Assembly (NCBI RefSeq): GCF_000346465.2
Contig: NC_034012.1
Coordinates: 1,513,134 to 1,577,133 of the forward strand
Reading direction: 5' to 3'
Source of the DNA: Prunus persica
Lineage: Eukaryota > Streptophyta > Magnoliopsida > Rosales > Rosaceae
DNA length: 64,000 nt
Made by a program: the position numbers and the translations under genes
Part shown: piece by piece, positions 14,601 to 30,191 of the stretch
How positions within the stretch are numbered: position 1 is the stretch's first letter
How the letters are laid out: every line of letters begins with the position of its first letter
Notes under the pieces: model-generated
Databases searched by the model: none
Seen by the model: the letters and a program-made list of their open reading frames with translations, nothing else
What the model was told of the DNA's origin: nothing

Positions 14601-15454
14601 ATAATAACATCACAAACAAATTAGCTAGTGTTCCTCTCTGGTTGGGGCCTGCCTTACTGACCAGCGAAAAGAAAAAGTAGTCATGCGCAGAAAGCTACTT
14701 TTAATACTAAACAAAATAGCTTATAGGACCACCTACGAATAATCTTCCTCACCCCGAAACTCAGATTGACTAAATATATAAATTTGGGTATCTATAAAGA
14801 AATCACAGAAGAAAGAAAAACGTCGGGAAAACAAACAGTTGGTGGGAAGCTGCTACGAACCTCAAATTTACAGCAGCCAAACAAAGTCGGAGCTTTGTCT
14901 CCATTTTTCCACAGAACCGTATTAACAAGTTACAGAAACCAATCTTTGACATGGTCATGAGGCAAGCGGGGGTGTTTCGAAAATTCAGAAAGCTTTATAA
15001 TCAATCTCCAGGTCAACAGTCAAGAATCATGTTAGTCAATAATGTTGAAAAGACAAAAAGATCAAGGCTTTTTTAGCTCATAACAACCCAACTTCAATTT
15101 GAAAGATAAAGTTTTGTTATTGCTGTCACATATTATGTGTTAGACAATCACAATTTGTCTGAAAAATAACAAGGGAAGTGGAGTTGAACCCAAAAAACCA
15201 CGTTTTTCTTTACCTTTTAATAATAGCATAAGATATTTGAACACATACAAAACATATGTATCAAATCTAATAATAGCATAGGCTAGCATTGGATCAGGAC
15301 ATTAAAGGGATGTTATACTACTAACACCCGTCTTATAATGTTTTTTTGGCGCATTTTAGCAAAATATCCCATGAAAGGAAAACCTTCATTCACTATACCA
15401 AAAGGAAAACTTCAGAATGGCCAAAAGTCAGTAGATGCAAAAATTTGCAATTTC
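14474..15454. other. Intergenic spacer between S-RLK C and D
   Basis: No gene. Near-duplicate of 10065-11089. Contains a CT microsatellite at 14566-14598. Confidence 0.6.
14566..14598. repeat. (CT)n microsatellite
   Basis: About 16 uninterrupted CT units, longer than the matching tract upstream of gene B. Confidence 0.9.
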
Positions 15455-18400
15455 TTATCGTCCTTGAAGAAGTGTTATGGTATCTTCATTTGCAGAGCAA
15501 ATATTGTCAAACTGTGGTTGTGGATCAGAGACTGAGCTTTGGGAAGTAAAAATAGGCCGCTTAGGTTGTGGGCGATCTGTCTCCCTACTCAGCATGAAAA
15601 CTACATCTGGCATGGTTGGCCTATCTGCAGCATTGTCCTGTACACAAAGAAGCCCAATGTGCACACATCTCATCACTTCTGTTGACGAATATGAATCTGC
15701 CAAAACTTCATCAACCAAGTCCAATCCCCTGCCTTCATTCCATGAGTGCCATGCCTGAAAAAGTTTCATATATGTTGGCTACAATTGTTAGACTCTGTTG
15801 TATTTAGCTTCATATAGATTGTTTGACAATTTATAAGAGTTTAGAGTGTGAACTTACATAATCTATGAAGCCTAGCTGTTGGTCATGGTAATAGAAGCTG
15901 GTATTTTTCCTGCCACCAACAATCTCCAACAGCAAGACTCCAAAGCTATATATATCGGATTTTTCAGAAAATATCCCGCGCATGGCATACTCCGGAGACA
16001 TATAGCCACTGTACAGGAAATTCATTATCCACTAACTTATTATTATTCCTGATAACATGCTAAAAAGCATTGGAAATTTAGTTGGTTAATAACAATTCTG
16101 ATAATAGGGAAGAAATGATTCTTACAGAGTTCCCACAACCTTCTGAGTGTTTGCTAGATTCTGTGTCCCTTCAAAGATACGTGCCAGTCCAAAATCCGAA
16201 ATTTTTGGGCTCATCTTCTCATCCAACAGAATATTACTTACCTTCAAATCTCTATGTATTACCTTCAAACATGAATCATAGTGGAGATAAAGAAGTCCTC
16301 TAGCAACACCTTGAATAATATTGAAGCGTTTAGCCCAATCAAGCTCTGCTCTTCTCATTGGACCTAATCAATTCACCCATTTGAAATGAAATCAGTAGTG
16401 TCATTCATATATTTGGTGCATAGTTCAATGAAAACAATGATTTAATTGCTATAAAATAGAGACACAGTTGTAAGAACACTAGTAAGCAGCGCTTAAACAG
16501 GTAGGTGTGATATACTGAAGAGCTAAACTGTACTCAAAGATTGTGCATATCAGTTAATAGTTCCCCTGAGCTCCACATTCTAGGAAAAGCTCATAGATTA
16601 CCAGTGATATTGAAGAAAGATATGTAACAATGGGAAATTGCAGCCTAACATAAAGGGCCAGTGAAACTTACTGAACAAAAGAGTATCCAAGCTTTTGTTT
16701 GGCATGAACTCATAAATTAGTAGCTTCTCATCATCTTTAATGCAGCAACCCATGAGCCTTACAAGATTCTTATGTTGGAGTTTGGAGATCAACAGCATCT
16801 CATTCTTGAACTCTTCTATGCCTTGTACTGAGCTACTAGATAGTCTTTTTACTGCTATTTCCTTCCCTTCTTGTAGCTTACCCTACACAAGGTCCACAAA
16901 TTAATCATTGCATTCATGTCTGTATCATTATATATATCCTTCGAAAAGAAAAAAAAGAAAGAAAGAATAATCACCCTATATACAGGCCCGAATCCTCCTT
17001 CTCCGAGTTTGTTTGTGATGCTGAAATTGCTCGTAGCAATTAATATGGTATCAAAATCATAGATTACTAGCTCTGATGGATCATGTTTTCTTATATATTC
17101 ATGAAGAAGAGCGTCTCTTGAAGTCTCAATCATATCAGCCATTTCAGAGTCCTTAGGTGTTACTTTGACGTTTCCTGATTTGCAAATATAGCAACCAAAC
17201 TCGAAGTCAGAGAAAAACAAAAAAGCAGTAAATATGCTCTTATAATGTAATGCATTGAAGTTATATTGTTTTGATTAATACTTCAAACAGAGGAAGGGTG
17301 AGATCATGGGCTAATGCATTAATTGCATCCCTCCACCTCATTCTCTTACTCTTTTGGTTAGATCGCAATCTGTGCAAGCTAAACACTATGCCAGCCAAGA
17401 TACTGATAAAACAAACAGCTATGAGGCTGACCATTATCTTTATTTGCTTTCTTTCACCTGAAAAAATGAATTTGTGTCACATAAAGTAGGTGACAGAGAA
17501 AAGAAAAGATACTGCTAATTAGAGTTGTGCAAGCAATATTATCACTTACCTAATTCTGCATGTGCTAGGCGAATAAAAAGATCGTCTCCACCAGAGGCAA
17601 ACTCTTGAATATCAATAAGGTCTTTGGACCAGACCAAACACCCTATATTGTTAATATGTGTATAAGCCAGGCAAGAACAATTACCTACGCACTGTACCTT
17701 GCAGTCTTCAGCACCCAAATTCGAAATATACTCATGAAAATCTGGTAGGTTTACCTTTGACATTTTCAAAAACCCATCTTGTTTTCCTCTCAGAGGAACT
17801 GAGTTACTTGTGTTACTCCCACAAAACAATTTGGTTTTCCTCACACACCCCCCTGCCTTGTTTCCTTTGCTCCATTCCTCTTGTGACTTGGGTTTAAACC
17901 CTTTCAAACACTTGCAGATTGGAGACTCGGAAGCTTTGCAAACCCCAAAAGGTCCACATATTCCATAATGGTCACATGGATTCTTTGGGGCCTCAAAGTC
18001 AAGATTCCAGTTCTCACCATGTTCGGAATACATAAGCTTTAGTGTACCTTTATAAGAGATTTCCATATATGCCAGAATTCTGTTCAAGAAAAAAGAGAAA
18101 TACTTTGTTCCCTGCTGCACATTATCATCTAGATTTAATCCACTTACATATTCATCCTTCATTCCTGGTATGCCGAGGAACTTTGTTTTGTCCCATGGCC
18201 CACTTCTCCAGTAGGGAGTTGATCCATTAATCCAAATGAACATTTGTGTTGGGATCTGTGGTGCCAATCCAACCGAGAACAACCCGGTTGATCCATCACT
18301 CTCACTTTTCCAGGCAGTCAAGACATCCCTCTTTCCAGATTTGTTATCGAATCCCAGCAACATCATTGGTAGAAGTGTGTCACCAGGAAAATCAAAGCTC

Positions 18401-18858
18401 CTCCATAATTGAGCTCCTATATCATCTTGGACAACAAAGTTTCCACTGTCTAAAAGAAGTGCAGCTGAACCATTAGATGGCACTGAAATACTGGTTGACC
18501 AAATACAACTCTGTTTCCCATCTACAAGCTCCAGGTTCCCATTGCTGTTAATTGTCAAACTAGCCAATGTGTCTGTAACTGAAAGAGCCTTTTCTCTGTT
18601 GGCCACCCAAACAACTTTGCGGGGAAATATAGTCTTGTGCCATATCCCCACATACTTGTTAGAAGAATTATTAGGACTGAAGAAGCCCAATTCGAAAATG
18701 TGGCCTGGAGAGACAAGAGTTTGTCCCTCTGCTAATGGTTGTGAAGAAGTTATGTTATAAACTTCTGCACAATAATGCTGTGACAGAAACCAATTGAAAA
18801 AGAATAGGATGAAGATGGAGGGATTAAAAGCATGAAAAGTTTCAGTTCTCTTACCCAT
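15455..18858 (-). CDS. S-RLK D: G-type lectin S-receptor-like Ser/Thr kinase, intact
   Basis: Exons: 18858-17550, 17457-17350, 17174-16975, 16882-16672, 16363-16126, 16008-15858 and 15754-15455. All are in phase with GT-AG borders and give 838 residues, a normal family length. The signal peptide ends near HYCA. B-lectin, S-locus glycoprotein, EGF-like cysteines ([13 protein letters not shown]) and PAN (EDCKVQC..NCSCLAY) follow, then a membrane segment and the kinase. Kinase motifs are complete: [38 protein letters not shown]. Expected role: a plasma-membrane receptor binding a ligand outside and phosphorylating partners inside. Closest by eye to Arabidopsis SD1-29/LORE, an immune receptor for bacterial 3-hydroxy fatty acids; sharing that ligand would be speculation. 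It is almost a copy of C. Confidence 0.9.
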
Positions 18859-19660
18859 TTCAAGCTTGTTAATCTCCTTGCCCAACACGGGGTATCTAAA
18901 GCGTTACTATCTGGTTGGGGCCTGCCTTACTGACGTACCCATTACTATTAAATTATTAATCCTTGGGCGATTGACCAGCAAAAAGAAAAACTAGTCATGC
19001 GCAGTAAGCTACTTAATTCTAAAAAAAATTGCTTACAGGACCACCTATGAATATAATCTTCCTCACCCCGAAATTCAAATTGACTAAATATATAAATTTG
19101 GGTATCTATAAAGAAATCACAAAAGGAAGAAAAGGTCGGGAAAACAAACAGTTGGTGGGAAGTTGCTACGAACCTCAAATTTACAGCAGCCAGACAAAGT
19201 CAGAGCTTTGTCGCCATTTTTGACACCGAGCCGTATTAACCAGTTACAGAAGCCAATCAGAGCTTTGACATGGTCATGAGGCAAGCAGGGGTGCTTCGAA
19301 CATTCAGAAAGCTTTATAATCATTCCCCAGGTCAACAGTCAAGAATCATGTTAGTCAATAATGTTGAAAAGACAAAAAGATCAAGGCTTCTTTATCTCAT
19401 AACAACCCAACTTCAATTTGAAAGATGAAGTTTTGTTATTGCTGTCACATATTATGTGTTAGACAATCACAATTTGTCTGAAAAATAACAAGGCAAGTGA
19501 AGTTGAACCCAAAAAACCGCTTTTTTCTTTCCCTTTTAATAATAGAATAAGATATTTGAACATGTACAAAACATATGTTTCTTACCTTGGAAAATCTCGT
19601 TGGTAGAGAAGTAAGCAATAGTCTCATTGCATTTGATGTAACAATTTTCTATTTCTTACC
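18859..19660. other. Intergenic spacer between S-RLK D and E
   Basis: No gene. Matches the spacers upstream of B and C but lacks the CT microsatellite. From about 19590 it switches to sequence shared with the 3' flank of gene G (31080-31124). Confidence 0.5.
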
Positions 19661-22600
19661 TTACCGTCCTTCAATCATTGGTATCGTAGCTTCATTTGTG
19701 GAGAAAATATTGTCATACTTTGGCTGAGGATCAGAGACTGAGTTTTGGAAGGTAAATATAGGCCGTTTAGGTTGTGGAAGATCTGTCTCACTACTTAGCA
19801 TGAAAACTACATCTGGCATGATTGGCCTGTCTGCAGCATTGTCTTGTACGCAAAGAAGTCCAATATGCACACATCTCATTACTTCTGATGAGGAAGATGA
19901 ATCAGCCAATACTTTAACAACCAACTCCAATCCCCTGCCTTCATTCCATGAGTGCCATGCCTGACAAAATTCATATAGGTTGTGTAGAATTGTTAGACTT
20001 TTAGGCTATATGAAGGAGACTGCTCATAAACTCACAATTTCACATTCAGCTGTAATTGTTAACTTTCATAAGCTAGGAAACCTAGATGTTGTTCATAGTA
20101 ATAGAAGTTGGTATTCTTCCTGCCGCTAATAATCTCCAACATCAAGACCCCGAAGCTATATACATCAGATTTTTCAGAAAATATCTCGCCCATGGCATAC
20201 TCCGGAGACATATAGCAGAATTTCATTCGTATTACTACTAACTGACAGTATTTCTTCTTTGTTTCTGGTCTTAAGAAAAGTGCCACAGAATCTTAATGGC
20301 ATGCAACTAATATTTCAGTTAAGATCGCAGGGTTCCAAACAAAATGCATGGTACAGCTAGATTTCCTACATGTTATCTCTGATTCTCTGCTGCTTCCATA
20401 TAAATTCACTAATATATTGATATGAATGGCAATATGCTGAACATTGAAATTTAAGTTTTGATGTTCTTCCAAGAATAGGAAAAGGAATGACGCTTACAGT
20501 GTTCCCACAACCTTATGAGTATTTGTTATATTCTGTGTCCCCTGATACGTGCCAATCCAAAATTTGAAATTTTTGGGTTCATTTGCTCATCCAAGAGAAT
20601 ATTAATGACTTTCAAATCTCTATGTATTACTTTCAAATAAGAATCATGGTGGAGATAAAGAAGCCCTCTAGCAATACCCTGAATAATATTGAAGCGTCTG
20701 CCCCAGTCAAGCTCAGGTCTCCGCACTGGATCTTTTAAATGCAAACATTCGAAATATAACCAATAGTTTCATTCATATATCCTATGCATTGAACAATGAA
20801 ACTGTCACTAGATTTTTACAGTTAAATTTCTATAGAAAATACTGACGCATTTGTATGAACAATAGTGAAACAAGGGTGTAATCAGATCCAAAATTGATTT
20901 CAGGTCTAGTTCAACATTGTCTCTTCCACTTTATAAAGAACTGAATGTACTCATGTAGTATACAATTCAGTTTACAGTTATGAGCATTAAATCTGCAGGA
21001 TGCTTGCTTGACTGTTTGTGTTGCAAGGAAATCAGTGATTCTTTGTATCAATGAAAAATAATTTTGATTCTTTGTGCCTGAACATTTAGTTCATGTGAAT
21101 TCATTTGTGGCTTTAAGTTAGTAGGCAAATTACAAAGATGAAGTCCAGTGAAACTAACCAAATAGAAGAGTGTCCAAGCTTCTGTTTGGCATGAACTCAT
21201 AAATCAGTATCTTCTCATCTTCTTTGATGCAGCAGCCCACGATCCTAGCAAGATTTTTATGTTGGAGCTTGGAGATCAACAACGTCTCATTTTTGAACTC
21301 TTCTATGCCTTGCCCTGAGCTACTAGATAGTCTTTTTACTGCTATTTCCTTCCCTTCTCGTAGGGTACCCTTCAAATTAATCACTTCATTCATGTCCTTA
21401 TCTGTTATTGTAGCTGTGTGATACTAAATTTTCCTTTAGAAAGTGAAAAACAAATAAACAATCACCTTGTAAACTGGACCAAATCCTCCTTCCCCGAGTT
21501 TGTTTGTGATGTTGAAATTGTTCGTTGCGATCAATATGCTATCAAAATTATTGATGAATAGCTCCGATGGATCTTGGTTTCTAATATATTCTTCAAGAGT
21601 GTCTCTTGAACTCTCCGTAGTATCAATCAATTTAAATAACTTTGATGATAAAAACTTTTCCTGATTTGCAAATATAACAATCAAATACTGAGTCAGATCA
21701 GCGAAACAACAAAGAAGTCAGTTCAAACCAAAACATATTTTTGTTAGCTTACACAAATGAATTGCATCCCTTTCTTTCATTCTCTTACCCTTTTGGTTAG
21801 CTCGCAACCTGTGCAAACCAAACACTCTGGCACCCAAGATACTAATAAAACCAATAGCTGTAAAGGCTGACAATTAACTTCATTCGATTTCCTTGATCTG
21901 ACAAAATGAATTTGTAATACAAACAGCGTGAGACAGAAAAGAAAAGATATTTCTACTTAATAAAGCTGTGCAAGCAATATTATCATCATTCATTTACCTA
22001 GTTCTGCACCTTCTAGGAGAATAAAAAGATCTACTTCGCCAGAGGAAAGCTCCTGTATATCAATAAGGTCTTTGGACCAGGCCAAACACCCTATATTATT
22101 AACATAAGCATAAGCCAAGCAAGAACAATTATTTCGGCATTGTATCTTGCACTCTTCAGCATCCGAAGACGTGATATATTCTATTCATGAAAATCTAGTA
22201 CTTTCAACCCTACCATCTTCGAAAACCCATCTCCTTTTCCTCTCAAAGTGACTGACTTGTTTGTGTTGCTCTCACAAGACAATTTGGTTTGCCTCACACA
22301 CCCTCCTGTCCTGTTTCCTTTGCTCCATTCCTCATGTGAATTGGGTACAAACCCTTTCAAACACTTGCAGATTGAAGTTGGAGATTCAGAAGCTTTACAA
22401 ACCCCAAGAGGTCCATGTGGGAACCAAATTAAATCAAAACCTTAGGTCAAATATTTCCTTCTATTTGGGGATTATTTGACCTAATTGGGAGTTACTCAAT
22501 TTAATCGGGGGTTACTTGATTGATTAATTAGGGATTTGAATTAAATCAAATTCCTAATTAATCCAATCTCGCCAAATCGGGGAGGAATAATTCCTTTACA

Positions 22601-23784
22601 TCTACGGAATTATTCTTGTGAAACCCTAGCCTCTGAGGCCCCTATAAATAGATGACTACACATGAGGGTTGAAGTACATCTAAATTCCTACTAAAACTCT
22701 GCAGAAATTATCCCTCAAAAACCCTAGCCGCCAAACTCTCTCTCCCTTTTACACAAGGCTTCGGTCACCATTCACTGCTCCGGCTACCCGATTTACACCT
22801 TACATATATATCTCTGTACCCTATTTAGCTATTGTTTTCACTACGAATCAATTGAACTAACTTAAGCATCGGAGGGCCTTTGGCAACACCCCGAGTGTGG
22901 TCCTCTTATTTCGATCTATTTTGCAGGGAGAAAGATGCGGCGAAGAAGAAAGGGGAATCTTTCAATCGAATATTCTCGTGGGAAGAAATCGCTCCCACAG
23001 TCCACATGCTCCATATATTTGTCACTATATGCCACAGTTTTGACAAGGAAATTATAAGAAAAACACTTTGTTCCTTGTTTCACATTATCATCTAGATAAT
23101 ATCCACTTAGATATCCATCATCCATAGCCGGTACCACGAGAAACTTTGATTTATCCCATGGCCCAGTTCTCCAGTTGGGAGTTGATCCATTCATCCAAAT
23201 TACAAACTGTGATGGCACCTGTGGTGTGAGTCCACCCAAGAACATCCCAGTTGATGGATCACTCTCACTTTTCCAGGCAGTCAAAACATTCCTCTTTCCC
23301 GATTTGCTATCGAATCCCAGCAGCATGCTTGGTAGAAGTGTGTCACTAGGATAATCAAAGCTCTCCCACAATTGAACAGAATATTGACTTTGACAACAAA
23401 GTTTCCACTGTCCAAAAGCATTGCAGCTGAAGCATTAGATGGCACTGAAATATTGGTTGACCAAACAGTACTCTGTTTGCCATCTATAAGCTCCAGATTC
23501 CCATTGCTGCTAATTGTCAAACTAGCCAAGGTGTCTGCAGCTGCAATAGGCTTTTCTCTGTTGGCCACCCATACAACTTTTTGAGGATATATATTCTTGT
23601 GCCATATCCCCACATACTTGTTATTTTCTATATTATTACTAGGACTGAAGAAGCCTAATTTAAAAATGTGGCCAGGGGAGACGAGGGTTTGTCCCTGTGC
23701 TAATGGTTGTGAAGAAGTTATGTTATAAACTTCAGCACAATAATGCTGTGACAGAAGCAAGCTGAAGAAGAATAGGATGAACAT
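19661..23784 (-). pseudogene. S-RLK E: decayed receptor-like kinase with an LTR insertion
   Basis: Exon relics: exon 1 at 23784-23005 and 22415-21998 (split by a solo LTR), then 21897-21789, 21660-21466, 21369-21159, 20731-20498, about 20213-20071 and 19960-19661. Defects: an indel near 23376; about 105 bp missing near 23027; a 5-bp duplication near 22185; +1 bp in the membrane exon (109 bp instead of 108); and exon 3 and exon 5 off frame (195 and 234 bp instead of 197 and 238). The DFG motif reads NFG. Exon 6 has lost its acceptor, and its donor GTAAG is GAAAG. The last exon is clean and almost identical to that of gene G. The gene cannot make a receptor. Confidence 0.9.
22411..23004. mobile_element. 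Solo LTR of an LTR retrotransposon inside exon 1 of S-RLK E
   Basis: The 584-bp insert at 22416-22999 begins TGTGGGA and ends TCCCACA, the TG...CA inverted termini of LTRs. It is flanked on both sides by GTCCA (22411-22415 and 23000-23004), a perfect 5-bp target duplication that restores the exon when removed. It contains a TATA box (CCTATAAATAG at about 22640), AAACCCTAGCC strings and an AACTTAAGCATCGGAGGG block common in plant LTRs near the transcript end. No internal coding region, primer-binding site or second LTR is present. It is therefore what remains after LTR-LTR recombination. Confidence 0.85.
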
Positions 23785-24369
23785 GGAGGAACTTCAAGCA
23801 CAAACAGAAACGCAACAGGGACAATTAAAGACTATTTTGGGCTGAAATTCAGATGCAAATTGTGTTAATATTTTTATTCAACATGGGAAATCTAGCACCA
23901 TACATGAAGCATATTAGTACCCTTCCCTATGAGAAAGTTGACTTTTGCTTTTTTTTTTTATGATGAAAATTCTACCGATGCTTAGTCGTGCACAGAAAAT
24001 TTTGACATTCATTTTCAGCTCCTTCTGGAGATCAATTGACTAAATTACATTGTTCATTATTTGTAGTCCGGGACATATATAAGGGTTTTATAATAAGACT
24101 ATATGAGAATGCTACATTTGGTTGCTCCACGTGGCCAACTTGGAGCCGTTAACCAATGTGAACCTTGTTAACATGTGATAGAACATGGGGCTGTTCTGTC
24201 ACGATGAAAACAACATAATGCAAGATGCAAAGGAGAAGACAACATCATGAAGACTAAATGTAACTCCAAATTGGTGTAAAATATAATAAGAAAGCCAATA
24301 TGACAGGGGTAATTCTGAATAAATAAATAAATAAATAAAAAAGAGTTCCAGTTCTGCTACCCAAAATGA
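23785..24369. promoter_or_regulatory. Upstream region of S-RLK E
   Basis: No gene. About 24040-24175 resembles the region upstream of F (30390-30475) and, more weakly, of G (about 34985-35060). These blocks share TTTGTAGTCC.GGACATAT and CGTGGCCAACT.GGAGCC. They are probably inherited promoter-distal sequence. A short AATA repeat lies at 24319-24340. Confidence 0.4.
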
Positions 24370-25375
24370 CATGACATTGCACATCATGCCAGATAAATTG
24401 GATGGTTCCAATTACTGTTCTTGGTCCCACAGTGTCAAACTATATATTCTTGGAAGAGGAAAATGGGGATATATCACTGGCAAAAAGGTGACACCAACGG
24501 AAGCTGGCGCTATGTATTCTGCCTGGGAAGAAGAAATGTCATGGTTCAATGTTGCTTTCTCAATTCCATGATCAGAAGCTTAAGGGTTATTTTTCTTTTG
24601 GTATGCTGTTATCCAGACCTACTCTATTGGAAAAGATGCATCAAATTGTATGAGCTTCAGTTAAGGCACTCGCAACTCGTCAAAATGGTACTTCTCTATC
24701 TGATTATTATGGTACCTTGCAATTAATTTGGCAACAAATAGACGTATTTCTTGGCTGGTCTTGACCATCATTTGGATAGAATTTGAGGTCAAGTTGTAGC
24801 CGAAGATCCCCTCCCACGTGTGCAGGCTGCATATGCACAGGTGTGCTCTGAAGCCAACAGGCAAGCAACCATGTTAGCTGGTTCACATGTCGACGAGTCA
24901 GCTATGACTACTTTACCTCGCAAAATGGCATCATGCATCAAACTTCTAGTCCATATACTCCTCAACAAAATGGTATAGCAGAACTTAAAAAATCGTCATC
25001 TTTTAGAAGTGGCTCGTTCTTTATACTTTGTTGATGTCATTTGTACAGCCGTGTACCTTATAAATCGTGTCCCATCCCAGGTTCTTCAGTACCAATCACC
25101 TATCCAAACCCTTTCTTAATATCATTTTATTCCCTCAGTTCTTCATATTCAACCTAAAGTGTTTGGATTTGTTAGTTATGTTCATGTTCACTAGCACAAC
25201 CACAACAAACACGATCCTTGTTCCCTCATTTGTGTGTTTGTTTGTTTGGAATTCTGTCTCATAGAAAACAAGTGTTACTATCCCCCATCTTGGAAAATAT
25301 TTATTCACATGGATGTCACATTCTGCGAAGAAAAGGCCTATTTTTCTATCACTCCTCTTCAGACTTCAAGGGAGA
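24370..25375 (+). mobile_element. Degenerate Ty1/copia retrotransposon remnant
   Basis: The plus strand from about 24385 reads KLDGSNYCSWSHSVKLYILG, the N-terminal copia Gag motif. Frameshifted Gag continues to about 24890 (SDYYGTLQ, LAGLDHHLD and DPLPRVQAAYAQV equivalents). From about 24935 the integrase core follows in broken frames: HQTSSPYTPQQNGIAE, then a VYLINRVPS-like stretch, VFGFVSYVHV, and CYYPPSWKIFIHMDVTF. Protease, most of the integrase N-terminus, reverse transcriptase and RNase H are missing, and I see no LTRs. It is an internally deleted dead copy lying between S-RLK E and the remnant at 25385. Confidence 0.75.
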
Positions 25376-25384
25376 TTGGTGAAG

Positions 25385-25495
25385 CAGAAGAGCAGTTTGT
25401 CCTTCTGCCAATGGTTTCAAAGGAGTTATGTCATAAACTTGAGCACAATACAGTGATGGAAGCAAGCTGAAGAATAGGAGGGATTAAAAGCACAA
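25385..25495 (-). pseudogene. S-RLK 5' remnant (signal peptide and start of lectin domain)
   Basis: The minus strand contains the leader segment (equivalents of LQLASITVLCSSL) followed by YDITPLKPLAEGQT, matching the start of exon 1 in the complete copies (VYDITPSQPLSQGQN in G). It is cut off at about 25385 where copia-derived sequence begins. The leader sequence continues upstream to about 25640. Only this tip of a former array member survives. Confidence 0.65.
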
Positions 25496-26585
25496 AAATG
25501 ATCAGTTCTAGTACATCCCAACATCTTTTGTTCATAAAAACAGTGATGACAATTAAATATTGTTTTGGCTAAATTTGAGATGCAAATGGATCATGGATGC
25601 ACAAGCTTGCCAACCAAAACAATGACGAGTGTTAGGTACTGTTGGGCTAATCAATGACTTTCTTAGTGAACTTCATTTCTGCTCTCTCTCATACAACATC
25701 AGAAACTTCATTGAAAATTCCACCAATGCTTACAAAATCATGTTGGGGCCTGCCTTACTGATGTACCCATTACTATTAATCCTTGGGCGATTGACCAGCA
25801 AAAAGAAAAAATAATCATGTCTAGTAATATAAATTTGTTGCTTAATATGACCAGTTATGAATATAAATTCAAATTGACTGAATGTATAAATTTGAGAAAG
25901 AGAAACGAAATATTTTCGGAAAAACAAACAATTCGTGGGAAGTTGCTACGAACCTCAAATTTACAGCAGCCACAAAAAGTCAAATCTTTGTCGCCATTTT
26001 TTCACCGAGCCGTATTAACAAGTTACAGAGGGTCAATCTCTGTCGTCCTTGGTCCCTGTCTCGAGCCAGTCTGAGTTAAATGGGTTCGCATTTTCACCTC
26101 TCTTTTAGATTAGAGTGCTCAGGAGGAGGTAAGCAGGGGTCTTCGAACATTCCGCAAGCTTTATAATCATTCTTAAGGCTCCAGGTCAACAGTCAAGACA
26201 AAAAGGCCTTTTTTTTTTGGTCAGATACATAGCTCATTGTATATTAAACATACAATAATCCAACTGAGTGTGTGTTTGTAGGTTCGAAACGTTGAATATT
26301 GACTTCTTTTTTCTTTCTTTTTTTATAGAAATCAATCTGATTCACTATCAATATGAATAAATTTTTCAAATTTTCAAATCTAATTAAATGGACCTTGAAT
26401 ATTAAATGGAATAATCAGTTTCTTGGCGAAGGAGAAACGAAGTATACATGAAGGGAAAACCTTCATTCACTATACCAATTCCCAAGAAAAAATAGAAAAA
26501 CAAAACAGGGGTTGTTTTCTAAACCAAACGGAAAACTTCCATACAGAATGGCCAAAGGTCACTAGATGCAAAAATTTGATATTGC
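25496..26585. other. Intergenic, array spacer remnants
   Basis: No gene. 25740-26080 matches spacers upstream of B, C and D (same TTGGGGCCTGCCTTACTGA block and downstream order). The rest is AT-rich and unassigned. Confidence 0.4.

Positions 26586-30191
<3,606 letters not shown>

Noticed and set aside
22880..23095. 71-codon plus-strand frame crossing the solo LTR border
   Set aside because: It spans the LTR end and antisense receptor exon, so it is a chance frame.
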